DNA from: Treponema sp.
GTDB lineage: Bacteria > Spirochaetota > Spirochaetia > Treponematales > Treponemataceae
DNA: 52,388 bases
Direction of reading: 5' to 3'
Assembly: GCA_012520945.1 (NCBI GenBank)
Contig: JAAYNH010000032.1
Coordinates: forward strand, 1-52,388
Of this stretch, positions 43,163 to 52,101 are shown one piece after another. The notes beneath the pieces are model-generated. The model did no database searches. It was not told the origin of the DNA and saw nothing but the letters and a program-made list of their open reading frames with translations. A program made the translations under genes and the position numbers. Numbering within the stretch: position 1 is the stretch's first letter; each line of letters opens with the position of its first letter.

Positions 43163-44854
43163 TTATTTAACTAATTCGTTGAACATTGCTTGACGCTTTT
43201 CATCTTGCATTAAAAGATTTAATTTAAATTGTCCGTCTCTGTAGCCCATGTCAATGCAACGTGCTTTGAATGTTTCGAATGATTCTTTTTGTAATAAGAA
43301 TGTTTCCGGATCTTTAAGGCGGAAAGAATCGCGTTTTGCTTCATATTCACAGTTAATTTCTTTTAAGTTTTTGTCAACAAGTTTCGTGAATTCTTCTGCT
43401 TGATTTTGTGTAATATTTTGGTCCATAAATTCATAGTAGAATTGATATGCAGATTTTTTCAAGTTTGCAAAGCCAACAAAAAACTTAGTGCTCATATTTG
43501 ATTGTTTTTCCGCTTTTTTAACAGCTCCAATAAACTGACTTTCGTGTAACTTTTCACCGGTCATTGTGATAATGCCGTTAATTTTTTGGATAAACTGAAT
43601 CGTTGGTGTGCTTTTATAAAATCCGGTAACTTCTACTAAGTCATTCATGTTATAGCGATACAAGCCGGCATATGTTGTTACAAGCATGGAGTAACGTTTG
43701 CCTACTTCCAGTTCGTGCAATTGATAAATTTTAGGATTAGGATTATCAAGCTCGTCTGCACTAATAAACTCAAAATAGTGCATATGCGGAAAAAGAACAG
43801 TGTCATCTGCACCATTCATAACTAAACCGGCACGACATTCGGAAGCAAAGTAGCCGAATTCTTGGTGTAACATTCCTTTAGGAAATGAGTCTTTAAATTT
43901 ATTTAGATATACTTGTGTGTTTCCGCATTTCCATGTTGTTAAAACTTGCATATTTGGCCAGTAATGTTTTGGTAAAATCTTGTCGCCGTGTTTTTCTTTT
44001 AATGCACGTAATTCTGCTGCACGAACAGGATTAGGTGAAAATAATGGTTCGATTTTTGCACGAAGTTCCGGTTCAATCTTTAGGTCTTTGTTCAAAGTTC
44101 CGTTTTCAATGTCTGTAACATATGAATCAAAAAATTCATTTGCATTATTTTGCATTTCAACAATTGTTGACGGATTTGCAGTTACAAGTAAGTGAACATC
44201 TTGTTCAATGCCAAATCTCATAATTGTATAATACCGGGCTTTGTAATCGGAAATAGCATAAACGTCGGCAGTTTCAGCATAAAGCCCTTTTATAAATTCA
44301 GGACAGTCGCGACGTGTAACACCTGAAACTGAACCGTAAACCGTACCGTCCGGAGCAGAGCCTTCAATTGCTTTTCCTACAATTGATGTACATTTGTTTT
44401 CATAAACTTTTGGACGATGCATTTGAAATGAATAAAGCCAAAGTTTTGTCATTTTGCTGTAAACATTTTTATAGTATTCATTTGTAATAGGAATCCATTT
44501 CGGTTCTTTTGTTGTTCCTGAAGTTGTTGCATACATCATCGGTTTTCCGGGGAAAAGAACGTTTTCCTCGCCTTTTTTGTGACGTTCTACAAAAGAACGT
44601 AAGTCTTCATAATCTTGTACGGGAATGTTTTTTTGTAAAAGTGTAACTAAATCTTCAAACGTTTTTGCTTCTAAAATTTCAGCAAAATTGTGTGCTTGAC
44701 CCCATTCTGAATCTTTTGCATAAGATAAGATTCCACGTAAAGTTTTTTCTTGTGATTTTTTGCAATTTTTTGTTGCTTTGTCCAATTTTGACTTTTGGAT
44801 TTTTCCAGCAACGCCAAGTAAAAATTTGATTAAGCCTGAGCCTTTTATTTTCAT
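43163..44854 (-). CDS. GH3-family (auxin-responsive type) acyl-adenylating enzyme
   Basis: The 563-residue protein starts at ATG 44854, preceded by GAGG with seven bases between; a longer frame to 44941 has no ribosome site. The AMP-binding signature reads YATTSGTTKEPKWIPIT near residues 100-117, and GLYRYNMNDLVEVTGFY and INGIITMTGEKLHESQF mark the C-terminal part. GH3 enzymes adenylate a carboxylic acid and conjugate it to an amino acid; in plants the acid is auxin or jasmonate. The bacterial substrate is unknown. It has no operon partner. Confidence 0.88.
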   Translation of the reverse strand: MKIKGSGLIKFLLGVAGKIQKSKLDKATKNCKKSQEKTLRGILSYAKDSEWGQAHNFAEILEAKTFEDLVTLLQKNIPVQDYEDLRSFVERHKKGEENVLFPGKPMMYATTSGTTKEPKWIPITNEYYKNVYSKMTKLWLYSFQMHRPKVYENKCTSIVGKAIEGSAPDGTVYGSVSGVTRRDCPEFIKGLYAETADVYAISDYKARYYTIMRFGIEQDVHLLVTANPSTIVEMQNNANEFFDSYVTDIENGTLNKDLKIEPELRAKIEPLFSPNPVRAAELRALKEKHGDKILPKHYWPNMQVLTTWKCGNTQVYLNKFKDSFPKGMLHQEFGYFASECRAGLVMNGADDTVLFPHMHYFEFISADELDNPNPKIYQLHELEVGKRYSMLVTTYAGLYRYNMNDLVEVTGFYKSTPTIQFIQKINGIITMTGEKLHESQFIGAVKKAEKQSNMSTKFFVGFANLKKSAYQFYYEFMDQNITQNQAEEFTKLVDKNLKEINCEYEAKRDSFRLKDPETFLLQKESFETFKARCIDMGYRDGQFKLNLLMQDEKRQAMFNELVK

Positions 44855-45103
44855 AGCATACCTCGTAATTAAAATATTTAGCATAGTAAAATATGCTAAA
44901 ATAAATATATATACTGTACTAATAAAACACAAAGTTATCAAGTATATAATATGATTTTATCATTAAAATTTAAGCATAATTAGATAAGAAATGTAAGAAT
45001 TATAAAAAGAAGTTTTAACATAAGTTTTTTTACATAAAAAAAACCGCACCTAATTAATAGTATAATTAATGATAAAAATATAGAACAAAGAAGTAAAAAA
45101 TTG

Positions 45104-45109
45104 TATAAT
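45104..45109 (+). promoter_or_regulatory. -10-like TATAAT before the glycosylase gene
   Basis: A perfect TATAAT ends 11 bases before the ATG at 45121. No SD sequence is present and the -35 region is poor. The remaining 44855-45103 spacer shows nothing else beyond AT-rich DNA. Confidence 0.35.
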
Positions 45110-45120
45110 AATTAACAGAC

Positions 45121-45636
45121 ATGAACCTAGAAACAATTATACATCCATTTGAACCTGTTTTTGACAGCAATAGTAAAGTTTTGATTTTGGGAACTATGCC
45201 TTGTTTAGTTTCCAGAAAAAATAATTTTTATTACGCAAATCCGCATAATCGGTTTTGGCAAGTGTTGAGTGCGGTTTTTGACGAATCTTTGCCATATACG
45301 GTAGAGGACAAAAAGCAATTTGTTTTAAAACACGGTATTGCACTTTGGGATATTTTACAAAGTTGTGAAATGTCGGGAGCAGATGAAACAACAATAAAAA
45401 AACCTGTAGCGAATGATTTAACAAAAATTTTGACAGGCAGTAATATTAAAATAATATATGTTGTGGGCGATAAAGCATTTAAATTTTATAAAAAATATTG
45501 TCAAAAACAAACGCTTATTCCTGCAATAAAATTACCGTCAACGAGTACTGCAAATCAAGGGCGGTTTCCGTTAAATGTTTTGATTGATAAGTATATGGTT
45601 TTAAAAACGGGTCGCCCGGCAGAATATACGCTTTAG
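45121..45636 (+). CDS. Deoxyinosine/hypoxanthine-DNA glycosylase (UDG family 6)
   Basis: The 171-residue protein has ILGTMPCLVSRKNNFYYANPHNRFW near residues 24-48 and LPSTSTANQGRF near the C-terminus, the two motifs of the uracil-DNA glycosylase superfamily in its HDG form. These enzymes remove hypoxanthine (from adenine deamination) from DNA. The catalytic Asn in ANPHNRFW is present. The gene has no SD. Confidence 0.85.
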   Translation: MNLETIIHPFEPVFDSNSKVLILGTMPCLVSRKNNFYYANPHNRFWQVLSAVFDESLPYTVEDKKQFVLKHGIALWDILQSCEMSGADETTIKKPVANDLTKILTGSNIKIIYVVGDKAFKFYKKYCQKQTLIPAIKLPSTSTANQGRFPLNVLIDKYMVLKTGRPAEYTL

Positions 45637-45685
45637 TTTTTTAACATTGTTATAAAAGCACATGAAATTAATTATCAGGAAAAAT

Positions 45686-46495
45686 ATGAAAAAAAATTTT
45701 TTAATATTTATAGTTTGTTTTTTTGTATGTTTTTCTTTTTTCATAAGTTGTAATAAAGAAAAAAAACAAACTAAAACAAATTGGACAGAAGTAGACGGAT
45801 ATATTGCCGTTCTTTTTGGTCTTGGATATAATGAAGAAAGCTTTGTTGCAGAAACGATAATGATGATTCAACAAAAATATGGTATGACAACAGAAATTGG
45901 ACCTGCTTTGCCCATTATTTTCCCAAAAGATTTTAGATACAGTGGATACACAAGAGTTTCTCTTTTGCCGGAAATATTAAAGGAAAAAAAAATCTCTGCA
46001 CTAATTGTTTTAGGTGCTGCAGAAAATATGCATATTCCGTTGAATGTTATTAAAGAAAATATGGCAAAAGGGGAAACTGAAGAATTTCCCATAATATCGC
46101 TTTTTCCGCAAGACGATGTTTTGGGCATTGAGTCTGCAAGTGATTTAGTTTACGATTTTTTGTTAGAAGAGTCAATTTTGTCTGCACAAGATAATTTTTT
46201 TGATGAAAAAAAGCTAACAGAAACGGAAATGGCAGAACAAATTATGAAAGAAGAAAGTCTGCCGTTTTTTTCGGATATTCCGACCCTTGTTGTTGATGTT
46301 GCTTCAAATATAATGGTTTTTAAGGAAAAAAAACAACGGGGCGAAAAACTTTTTGATATTGCTTCAAGTGTTTTTGATAATAAAAAATGGAAAGTTTTTC
46401 CTTATTATGATGCTGAATCTGGCTTAAAGTCATATAATCATTTTTTGTTGAAGAAAATTGAAAATGATGTAAAAAATCAAGGAGTAAAGCATTGA
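45686..46495 (+). CDS. Lipoprotein of unknown function
   Basis: The 269-residue protein starts at ATG 45686 with AGGAAAAA upstream; an ATG at 45662 adds eight residues without a ribosome site. Lipobox FISC (Cys22). The mature part has an alternating alpha/beta pattern (KISALIVLGAAENMHIPLNVI, FPIISLFPQDDVLGIESASDLVYDFL) reminiscent of periplasmic binding proteins, but too little is recognisable to name a ligand. The stop overlaps the TTG start of the phosphodiesterase, so the two are coupled. Confidence 0.82.
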   Translation: MKKNFLIFIVCFFVCFSFFISCNKEKKQTKTNWTEVDGYIAVLFGLGYNEESFVAETIMMIQQKYGMTTEIGPALPIIFPKDFRYSGYTRVSLLPEILKEKKISALIVLGAAENMHIPLNVIKENMAKGETEEFPIISLFPQDDVLGIESASDLVYDFLLEESILSAQDNFFDEKKLTETEMAEQIMKEESLPFFSDIPTLVVDVASNIMVFKEKKQRGEKLFDIASSVFDNKKWKVFPYYDAESGLKSYNHFLLKKIENDVKNQGVKH

Positions 46496-47106
46496 ACACT
46501 TTAACTATTTGTGGCACAAACTTAATTGGAAGTGTTGATGCATTAAAAGGCTTAAATTTAAAAACGCGCTCAAAGATTTTAGTTGTGTCAGATACACATG
46601 GAAACAATGATGTTTTTGAAGATGTTATTTTGACATATGGTACAGATTGCGATGCACTTGTTTTCTGTGGCGATGGAATTTGCGACTTGGAATCATATGT
46701 CAGAAATGCCAAAACAGAGCCGGTGCTGAAAAATGCTTTGCCTGAAATTGTTGCCTTTGCTCGTGGAAATGGCGACCCTGCTGTGTCAAGGTTTTTAGAG
46801 ACGCAAATTATGCCTTCAACTCAATTTAATATTTGTGGAAAAAAAGTTATAGTAATTCATGGACATCAAGTTTCCGTTGAATATAATTTGCATGGATTAA
46901 TAAACTGGGCTCAGAGCAAAGGTGCCGATATGGTTTGTTTTGGGCATACGCACGTTCCGGAAAAAATACAAATGGGCAATGTTTTTTGTGTTAATCCGGG
47001 CAGTTGTTCAAGACCTAGAAGTGACACAGACCCCACAATTGCAACCATTACCGTTTATAAAGAAAAAAGAGATTGTAAGGTTCAGTTTTTTAGTCTTTCA
47101 TTTTAG
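46492..47106 (+). CDS. YfcE/MJ0936-type metallophosphoesterase
   Basis: The 204-residue protein starts at TTG 46492, with AAGGAG eight bases upstream and overlap with the preceding stop. The calcineurin-like motifs are complete: VSDTHGNNDVFE (D-x-H), VFCGDGICD (GD), ARGNGDP (GNxD/E), VIHGHQ, and GHTHVPE. The product is a Mn-dependent phosphodiesterase of the YfcE group. A short N-terminal tail of about 24 residues precedes the domain. Its stop overlaps that of the convergent EAL gene by three bases. Confidence 0.9.
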   Translation: MNTLTICGTNLIGSVDALKGLNLKTRSKILVVSDTHGNNDVFEDVILTYGTDCDALVFCGDGICDLESYVRNAKTEPVLKNALPEIVAFARGNGDPAVSRFLETQIMPSTQFNICGKKVIVIHGHQVSVEYNLHGLINWAQSKGADMVCFGHTHVPEKIQMGNVFCVNPGSCSRPRSDTDPTIATITVYKEKRDCKVQFFSLSF

Positions 47107-49361
47107 TCAAATAAAATTTTTTCAAATTCTTCAACCGGCATAGGTTTTGATTTTAAGAAACATTGAACCATATCACAATTAGTTTTCTTTAAGAATTCTA
47201 ATTGCTCATTATTTTCTACACCTTCAGAAACAGTTTTTATGTTAAGTTTGTGTGCCAAATCAATAATACTTCCTATGATAGAATTTCCGCGTTCAGGATT
47301 ATCTTCATTATCTGTAAAAAATTTACGATCAATTTTCAGAACATCGATTGGAATATTTTTTAGCATATTTAAAGATGAATATCCTGAGCCAAAGTCATCT
47401 AAAGAACAACTAAAGCCTTTTTCATGAATTCTATTTATAATATTTATAACATCGTTTAAGTTTTTTTGCATAATGGATTCTGTTATTTCCAATTCAATAT
47501 ATTTTGCCGGAACTTTATAATAATCAATTACTTTTTCAAAATCGTTTAAAAAATCGGTGTTATTTAAATATACACGAGAAAGATTAACAGAAATAGTAAC
47601 GGGTTGTTTGCCTTCATCTAACCACTTGCGAATAATTTTACAAACTTGTCTGAAGACGTATAAATCTAATGTTTGGATAAAGCCGTTTTTTTCAAACAAG
47701 GGAATAAACTGATTTGGAAGAATAAGACCGAGTTTAGGATCATTCCAGCGAACTAACGCTTCTGCACCGACAATTGTATCATTTTGAACATTGTATTTTG
47801 GTTGTAAATATACGATAAATTGATTGTCAAGCAAAGCAAATTCCATTTTGTTTTCAATTTCTTTTTCTTTTAGAAGTAGATTGTGTTCATTTTCACTGAA
47901 AAAACCAATGTGAGCTGTTCTCAAAGTGATTTTCGAAGAATTATTTAGAGCAAAAAAAGCTTTGTCGCGCATTGAAAGAATGTTAGAATCATTTTTGTTA
48001 ATTATATAAATTCCACAGGAAATATAAAAAAGGAATCTTTCTTTTTGAGGAATATTAAAGCTGTTAATTTTTAAAGATAAAAGATCAATGCGTTCTTTAA
48101 GCACGTTTTCAGAATAATATTTTACTAAAATGGCAAAAGTATCCGCTTCAACACGTGCAGCTATTTCTCCTGATTCAAGCGAGGAAACAATACAGTTATA
48201 AATGTAACGCAAAGTTTTATTGCCGGCTTCATAACCGTATTTGTCATTTATTACCTTAAATTTATCAATATCTAAAAAAATTAATGCACGTGAATTCGGT
48301 GTGGAAATATTAATAAGTTTTTGTGCTTCAATGTTGAACCAGTCTCCGTTTCCTCCGTTTGTAATTCTATCTTTCATAGTAAATTTTTGTAATTTTTTTA
48401 TGTTTGAAATTTGGATATAAGAAAAAGTTGCTAAAAATAAAATTAAAATTAATGCCAAAAGCACAAAGATAACAGTTATGGTTCGATTTGCAATTAAGTT
48501 ATGTTTTCCTTCTTCGCTTTTAGATAAAAAGGTAACGGCACATAAATTTGTAGCTTTTAATTTTGTGTATATGGCATATAAGTCTCTGGATTTTACATTT
48601 TCTTTGAAAAGAATTTTATTAGGTGAATTGGAAATAATTGCTTTTTGAATAGTAGTTGAAAAATGATGTAAGTTTTCTTCAGATAAAAAGTTTGAGGGTT
48701 TAACTATAAATTCGCCTGTGTTATAGTCTAAAATGAATGAATATTCTATGGTATTATCTAAACCTTCTGAAATTTCCGGTTGATATAAGAATCGTTTTTC
48801 AAAAAAATCTTTACTGATATATGCAACTAAGATACCTACTTGAAGATGATTTTTGTTAAAAAGAGGAAATGTAAAAATTATGCATTTTGTATTGAATAAT
48901 TCTGTTTTGGTATAAATGGTGATCGGTTGTTTTGTCTGAAAAGTATTTATGAAAAATTCTTTATCTGCGACATTAGTTTTTAATCCTGAAGCTCCTTGAA
49001 AATTTCCATTCGAATCAACGATTGCAATTTCTGTAAAATCATAGTCGTTAGAGAAAGTTTTTACAATTTTCATATTATCTTCAGAAAATAAATTTGCATC
49101 TTTATTTAATTTGTTTGCACATATTCCAACATTTGCAGTTATCCAATCGAGTCCTTCGTTAATATGCAATGCTGAGCGGGAGTGTATAATGGAAATTGTG
49201 TCAATGGTTTTTTCTAAGTGATCTTTTTTTAAGTTTTGTATGTATCTTGAATTTATAAATAATACAGAAAATACAATTGCAACAATACAAAATGTTGCAA
49301 CCACTATGAAAGTTTGTGTGCGGAATAATGTAGTTTTGTCATCATTAGTTTTGTTATTCAT
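47103..49361 (-). CDS. Membrane Cache-GGDEF-EAL protein, probable c-di-GMP phosphodiesterase
   Basis: The 752-residue protein has two membrane helices (about 16-36 and 293-317) enclosing a double-Cache-like periplasmic sensor. The GGDEF domain (about 330-490) is degenerate: the signature is ARVEADTFAIL instead of GGDEF, so it should not make c-di-GMP. The EAL domain (about 505-745) keeps GAEALVRW, SVNLS, ELEITES, LDDFGSGYSS, DVLKIDR, SEGVEN and the final Gln region, so hydrolysis is expected. An upstream sigma70-like promoter (49404-49432) precedes it. Confidence 0.93.
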   Translation of the reverse strand: MNNKTNDDKTTLFRTQTFIVVATFCIVAIVFSVLFINSRYIQNLKKDHLEKTIDTISIIHSRSALHINEGLDWITANVGICANKLNKDANLFSEDNMKIVKTFSNDYDFTEIAIVDSNGNFQGASGLKTNVADKEFFINTFQTKQPITIYTKTELFNTKCIIFTFPLFNKNHLQVGILVAYISKDFFEKRFLYQPEISEGLDNTIEYSFILDYNTGEFIVKPSNFLSEENLHHFSTTIQKAIISNSPNKILFKENVKSRDLYAIYTKLKATNLCAVTFLSKSEEGKHNLIANRTITVIFVLLALILILFLATFSYIQISNIKKLQKFTMKDRITNGGNGDWFNIEAQKLINISTPNSRALIFLDIDKFKVINDKYGYEAGNKTLRYIYNCIVSSLESGEIAARVEADTFAILVKYYSENVLKERIDLLSLKINSFNIPQKERFLFYISCGIYIINKNDSNILSMRDKAFFALNNSSKITLRTAHIGFFSENEHNLLLKEKEIENKMEFALLDNQFIVYLQPKYNVQNDTIVGAEALVRWNDPKLGLILPNQFIPLFEKNGFIQTLDLYVFRQVCKIIRKWLDEGKQPVTISVNLSRVYLNNTDFLNDFEKVIDYYKVPAKYIELEITESIMQKNLNDVINIINRIHEKGFSCSLDDFGSGYSSLNMLKNIPIDVLKIDRKFFTDNEDNPERGNSIIGSIIDLAHKLNIKTVSEGVENNEQLEFLKKTNCDMVQCFLKSKPMPVEEFEKILFD

Positions 49362-49403
49362 AGCAGCTCTCTAAAAACATCTTTCCCACTTTTATACAGT
49401 TTA

Positions 49404-49432
49404 ATTATAACACGATAAAATTTAGTGTACAA
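49404..49432 (-). promoter_or_regulatory. Promoter of the EAL gene
   Basis: Minus strand: TTGTAC, a 17-base spacer and perfect TATAAT. Confidence 0.65.
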
Positions 49433-49535
49433 GGGTAATTTATTTAGAATTATATAGAAATTTTTTTATGTCATAGATTTTTTAGTAATTGACTTTTTTA
49501 AAAATTAACGATATTTTTTTATATTAGGAAGGTTG

Positions 49536-50423
49536 ATGAAAAGCGAACGTAAAATTTTAATTGCATTTTTTCTCAATGCTTTTTTTGCATTAGTTGAATT
49601 TGCAGGCGGTTTGTATACAGGTAGCGTTGCAATTCTTTCGGATGCTGTGCATGATTTGGGTGATGCTATGGGCATAGGCATTTCGTATTTTTTAGAGCGA
49701 AAAAGCAAGCAAGCACCGGATAAAATGTATACATACGGATATGTGCGTTATTCTGTTTTAGGCGGAGTTATCATGACTGTCATTCTTATAGTAAGTTCCG
49801 TTCTTATTATTATACATGCCACTAATAAATTTTTTGCTCCGACTCCTGTAAATTATGATGGCATGATTGCTTTTGCCGTCTTTGCATTTCTTGTTAATTT
49901 TGTTGCAGCATACATTACTCGAAAAGGTGAATCATTGAATCAAAAAGCAGTCAACTTGCATATGTTGGAAGATGTTTTGGGTTGGGGAATTGTTCTTTTT
50001 GGTGCTGTTGTGATGAAGTTTACAAACTTTGTTTTTATCGATCCGTTGTTATCAATTGGAATCGCCGTTTTTATTTTAATCCATGCATTTAAAAATTTAA
50101 TTGAAGCGTTACATTTGTTTTTTGAAAAAACACCTGCAGAAATTGATATTGAAATGATGAAAGATGATTTGTTAAATATAAAAGGCGTTCTGGATGTGCA
50201 TCATATTCATGTATGGAGTTTAGACGGATATAGGCACTATGCAACTTTCCATCTAGTAACAAATGAAGAAGATGTGATTAAAATAAAAACACAAGTACGT
50301 TGTGCACTTGTGAAATATAATATTGTTCACGTAACGATTGAAACGGAACGCTCAGGTGAGGTGTGTGATCATATCGATTGTGCCGTTGTAAATTCAGTTG
50401 AAAAAACAGGGCATCATCATTAG
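49536..50423 (+). CDS. Cation diffusion facilitator (CDF) metal exporter
   Basis: The 295-residue protein starts at ATG 49536, with AGGA six bases upstream; the TTG just before it is less likely. It has six membrane segments. Metal-site residues are Asp36, His39 and Asp43 in SDAVHDLGD, and His and Asp in HMLEDVLG of segment 5. The C-terminal cytoplasmic domain includes VHHIHVWSLDGYRHYATFHL. CDF proteins export Zn, Co, Fe or Mn; an HxxxD pattern in the second helix suits Zn or Co. The His-rich tail (GHHH) may bind metal. The stop overlaps the xylA remnant stop by three bases. Confidence 0.92.
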   Translation: MKSERKILIAFFLNAFFALVEFAGGLYTGSVAILSDAVHDLGDAMGIGISYFLERKSKQAPDKMYTYGYVRYSVLGGVIMTVILIVSSVLIIIHATNKFFAPTPVNYDGMIAFAVFAFLVNFVAAYITRKGESLNQKAVNLHMLEDVLGWGIVLFGAVVMKFTNFVFIDPLLSIGIAVFILIHAFKNLIEALHLFFEKTPAEIDIEMMKDDLLNIKGVLDVHHIHVWSLDGYRHYATFHLVTNEEDVIKIKTQVRCALVKYNIVHVTIETERSGEVCDHIDCAVVNSVEKTGHHH

Positions 50424-50977
50424 CCTAATATAATTTCATTAAGAATATTTTCGTATAACTCTTGTTTACCGGATTCTACTTTCAGCTTTTCATAGCTAAC
50501 GGCAAGGCCGGCAAGTGTTTCCATGTCCATTTTGCCTTGCATAAAATCTTGTGCTTTTTCACCTTTGAATGAACTGTATCGTTCAGCGAGCATAGCAGAT
50601 ATGCGGCCGTCTTGAATAATAGCGGCTGCTTTTTCAAGGCCTAGTGCAAACATGTCCATTCCTCCGATATGTGCAATAAAAATATCTTGAGAATCAGTTG
50701 AATTGCGTCGGCGTTTTGCATCGAAGTTTAAGCCACCTGTTTTGAAGCCTCCCATTTTTAGAACAGCCATCATAGCAAGTGTTGTTTCATAGATGCTAGA
50801 AGGGAATTGATCGGTATCCCAACCGTTTTGCGGATCTCCTCGGTTTGCATCAATTGAGCCGAGCATATTTTCATCAACACAAATTGATAGCTCATGATAA
50901 AAATCATGTCCTGCAAGTTCTGCGTGGTTTGCTTCAATATTGAGCTTGAAATCTTTATCTAATCCGTATTTACGAAT
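50420..50977 (-). pseudogene. xylA: Xylose isomerase, C-terminal 185 residues only
   Basis: Reading IRKYGLDKDFKLNIEANHAEL, then the typical MLGSIDANRGDPQNGWDTDQFP and GGLNFDAKRRRNS, the frame matches XylA from about residue 250 to the end (full length about 440). The first half is missing; a TAG lies directly before the homology. The conserved metal ligands Asp and His of the C-terminal part are kept, but without the N-terminal half the barrel is incomplete, so it cannot be active. An ATG inside it at 50866 is only an internal methionine. Confidence 0.85.
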
Positions 50978-50980
50978 CTA

Positions 50981-51720
50981 AAACAATTTCCGGGCTTTTT
51001 GAATTTGTCGGCATTGCCCAACCCGTTATAGAAGACGGTGTCCAAAAAGTAGCCAGAAGAAGTGCAACAGTGTGGGTCTTTATTTCTTTGTCAGCTGCAA
51101 TGTTTATTGGAATTATAGGACGCGCACTGTATCCGACAGCATTGCTTACATCTTCTGCTGCAGAAAAAATATTTATTCACATGGCAAGCAATTTAATGCC
51201 GCCATTTTTGGCAGGTATTATGCTGGCAGGTATATTGGCAGCAACTATCAGCTCTGCCGACTCTTATCTTTTAATAGCGTCTTCCGCCGTTGCAAAAAAC
51301 CTCTATCATGGCATATTTAGAAAAGACGTGTCGGATAAGCAAGTTATGAAAATTTCAAAAATTACCTTGCTTCTTATTTCCCTTGTCGCAATGATTTTGG
51401 CTGTAGATGATCAATCTGTCATTTTTCAAATTGTATCTTTTGCCTGGGCAGGATTCGGTGCGACATTTGGTCCCTTAATGCTATTTTCGCTTTTTTGGAA
51501 AAATACGACGAGAGAAGGCGCAATTGCCGGTATGCTTACGGGCGGTATCATGGTATTTGTATGGAAATTGCTACTTAAACCTATGGGAGGTGTCTTTGGC
51601 ATTTATGAATTGCTCCCCGCATTCTTGTTATCCGCACTCGCAATTTTTATTGCATCAAATATAACTAAAAAAGATCCGGAAGTTCTGGCGGACTATGAAA
51701 AAGTTATGAAAGAAGTATAG
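50981..51720 (+). pseudogene. Sodium/solute symporter (SSS family), C-terminal half only
   Basis: The frame reads ISGLFEFVGIAQPVIEDGVQ, then RRSATVWVFISLSAAMFIGI and LAGIMLAGILAATISSADSY, a PutP-like signature, and continues through about six membrane segments to a normal C-terminus. The first half (about 270 residues) is absent; the frame is open into the xylA remnant on the opposite strand, so the homology begins at the junction. No start with a ribosome site is seen. A GTG at 51070 lies within the conserved part. Confidence 0.75.
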
Positions 51721-51896
51721 GAATAAAAAAGTGAATAAAAGCTTTTGCAAAAAAGTGCCTGCTGTGAAATTATAGGGAAAAAAGCAGATCTGTTTTTTAA
51801 ATAGGTCTTCTTTATTTAATTTATGGAATAGCAAAGCTTCAAAGTCATCTAAGTTCGCTACCGGTGATATGGTTTAGGGCAAATGAAAATTTATTT

Positions 51897-51925
51897 TTGA
51901 TACCCTCCCTCAATACAAGTATAAT
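51897..51925 (+). promoter_or_regulatory. Strong promoter before a truncated ORF
   Basis: TTGATA, a 17-base spacer and perfect TATAAT, followed by the SD ACGGAGG and an ATG at 51949. The 51721-51896 stretch upstream holds nothing recognisable. Confidence 0.7.
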
Positions 51926-51948
51926 TACTAACAGACGGAGGATAAACA

Positions 51949-52041
51949 ATGCTCAGTGTTAAACCAACAGAAAATTTAACAGGTGTTACAATACAAGGAG
52001 ATTTTAAAGACCTTTTTTATTCCATATTCAAAATATATTAG
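51949..52041 (+). pseudogene. Truncated 30-codon ORF, 5' end of a lost gene
   Basis: The ORF begins MLSVKPTENLTGVTIQGDF and stops after 30 codons. This opening resembles the start of a family of uncharacterised cytoplasmic proteins that continue for over 100 residues, but I recall it only loosely. Promoter and ribosome site are intact while the body is gone, as expected of a recent truncation. A real 30-residue peptide is the alternative. Confidence 0.5.
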
Positions 52042-52101
52042 ACTTATCTACTCTGATTTTGCAGTGTTTCTCTGCATTTTTTTTATAGGAGTATAATTTT
52101 T

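Noticed and set aside
50866-50866. ATG at 50866 as a true start of a short XylA
   Set aside because: XylA homology continues upstream of it in the same frame to 50977, so it is an internal methionine of a truncated gene.
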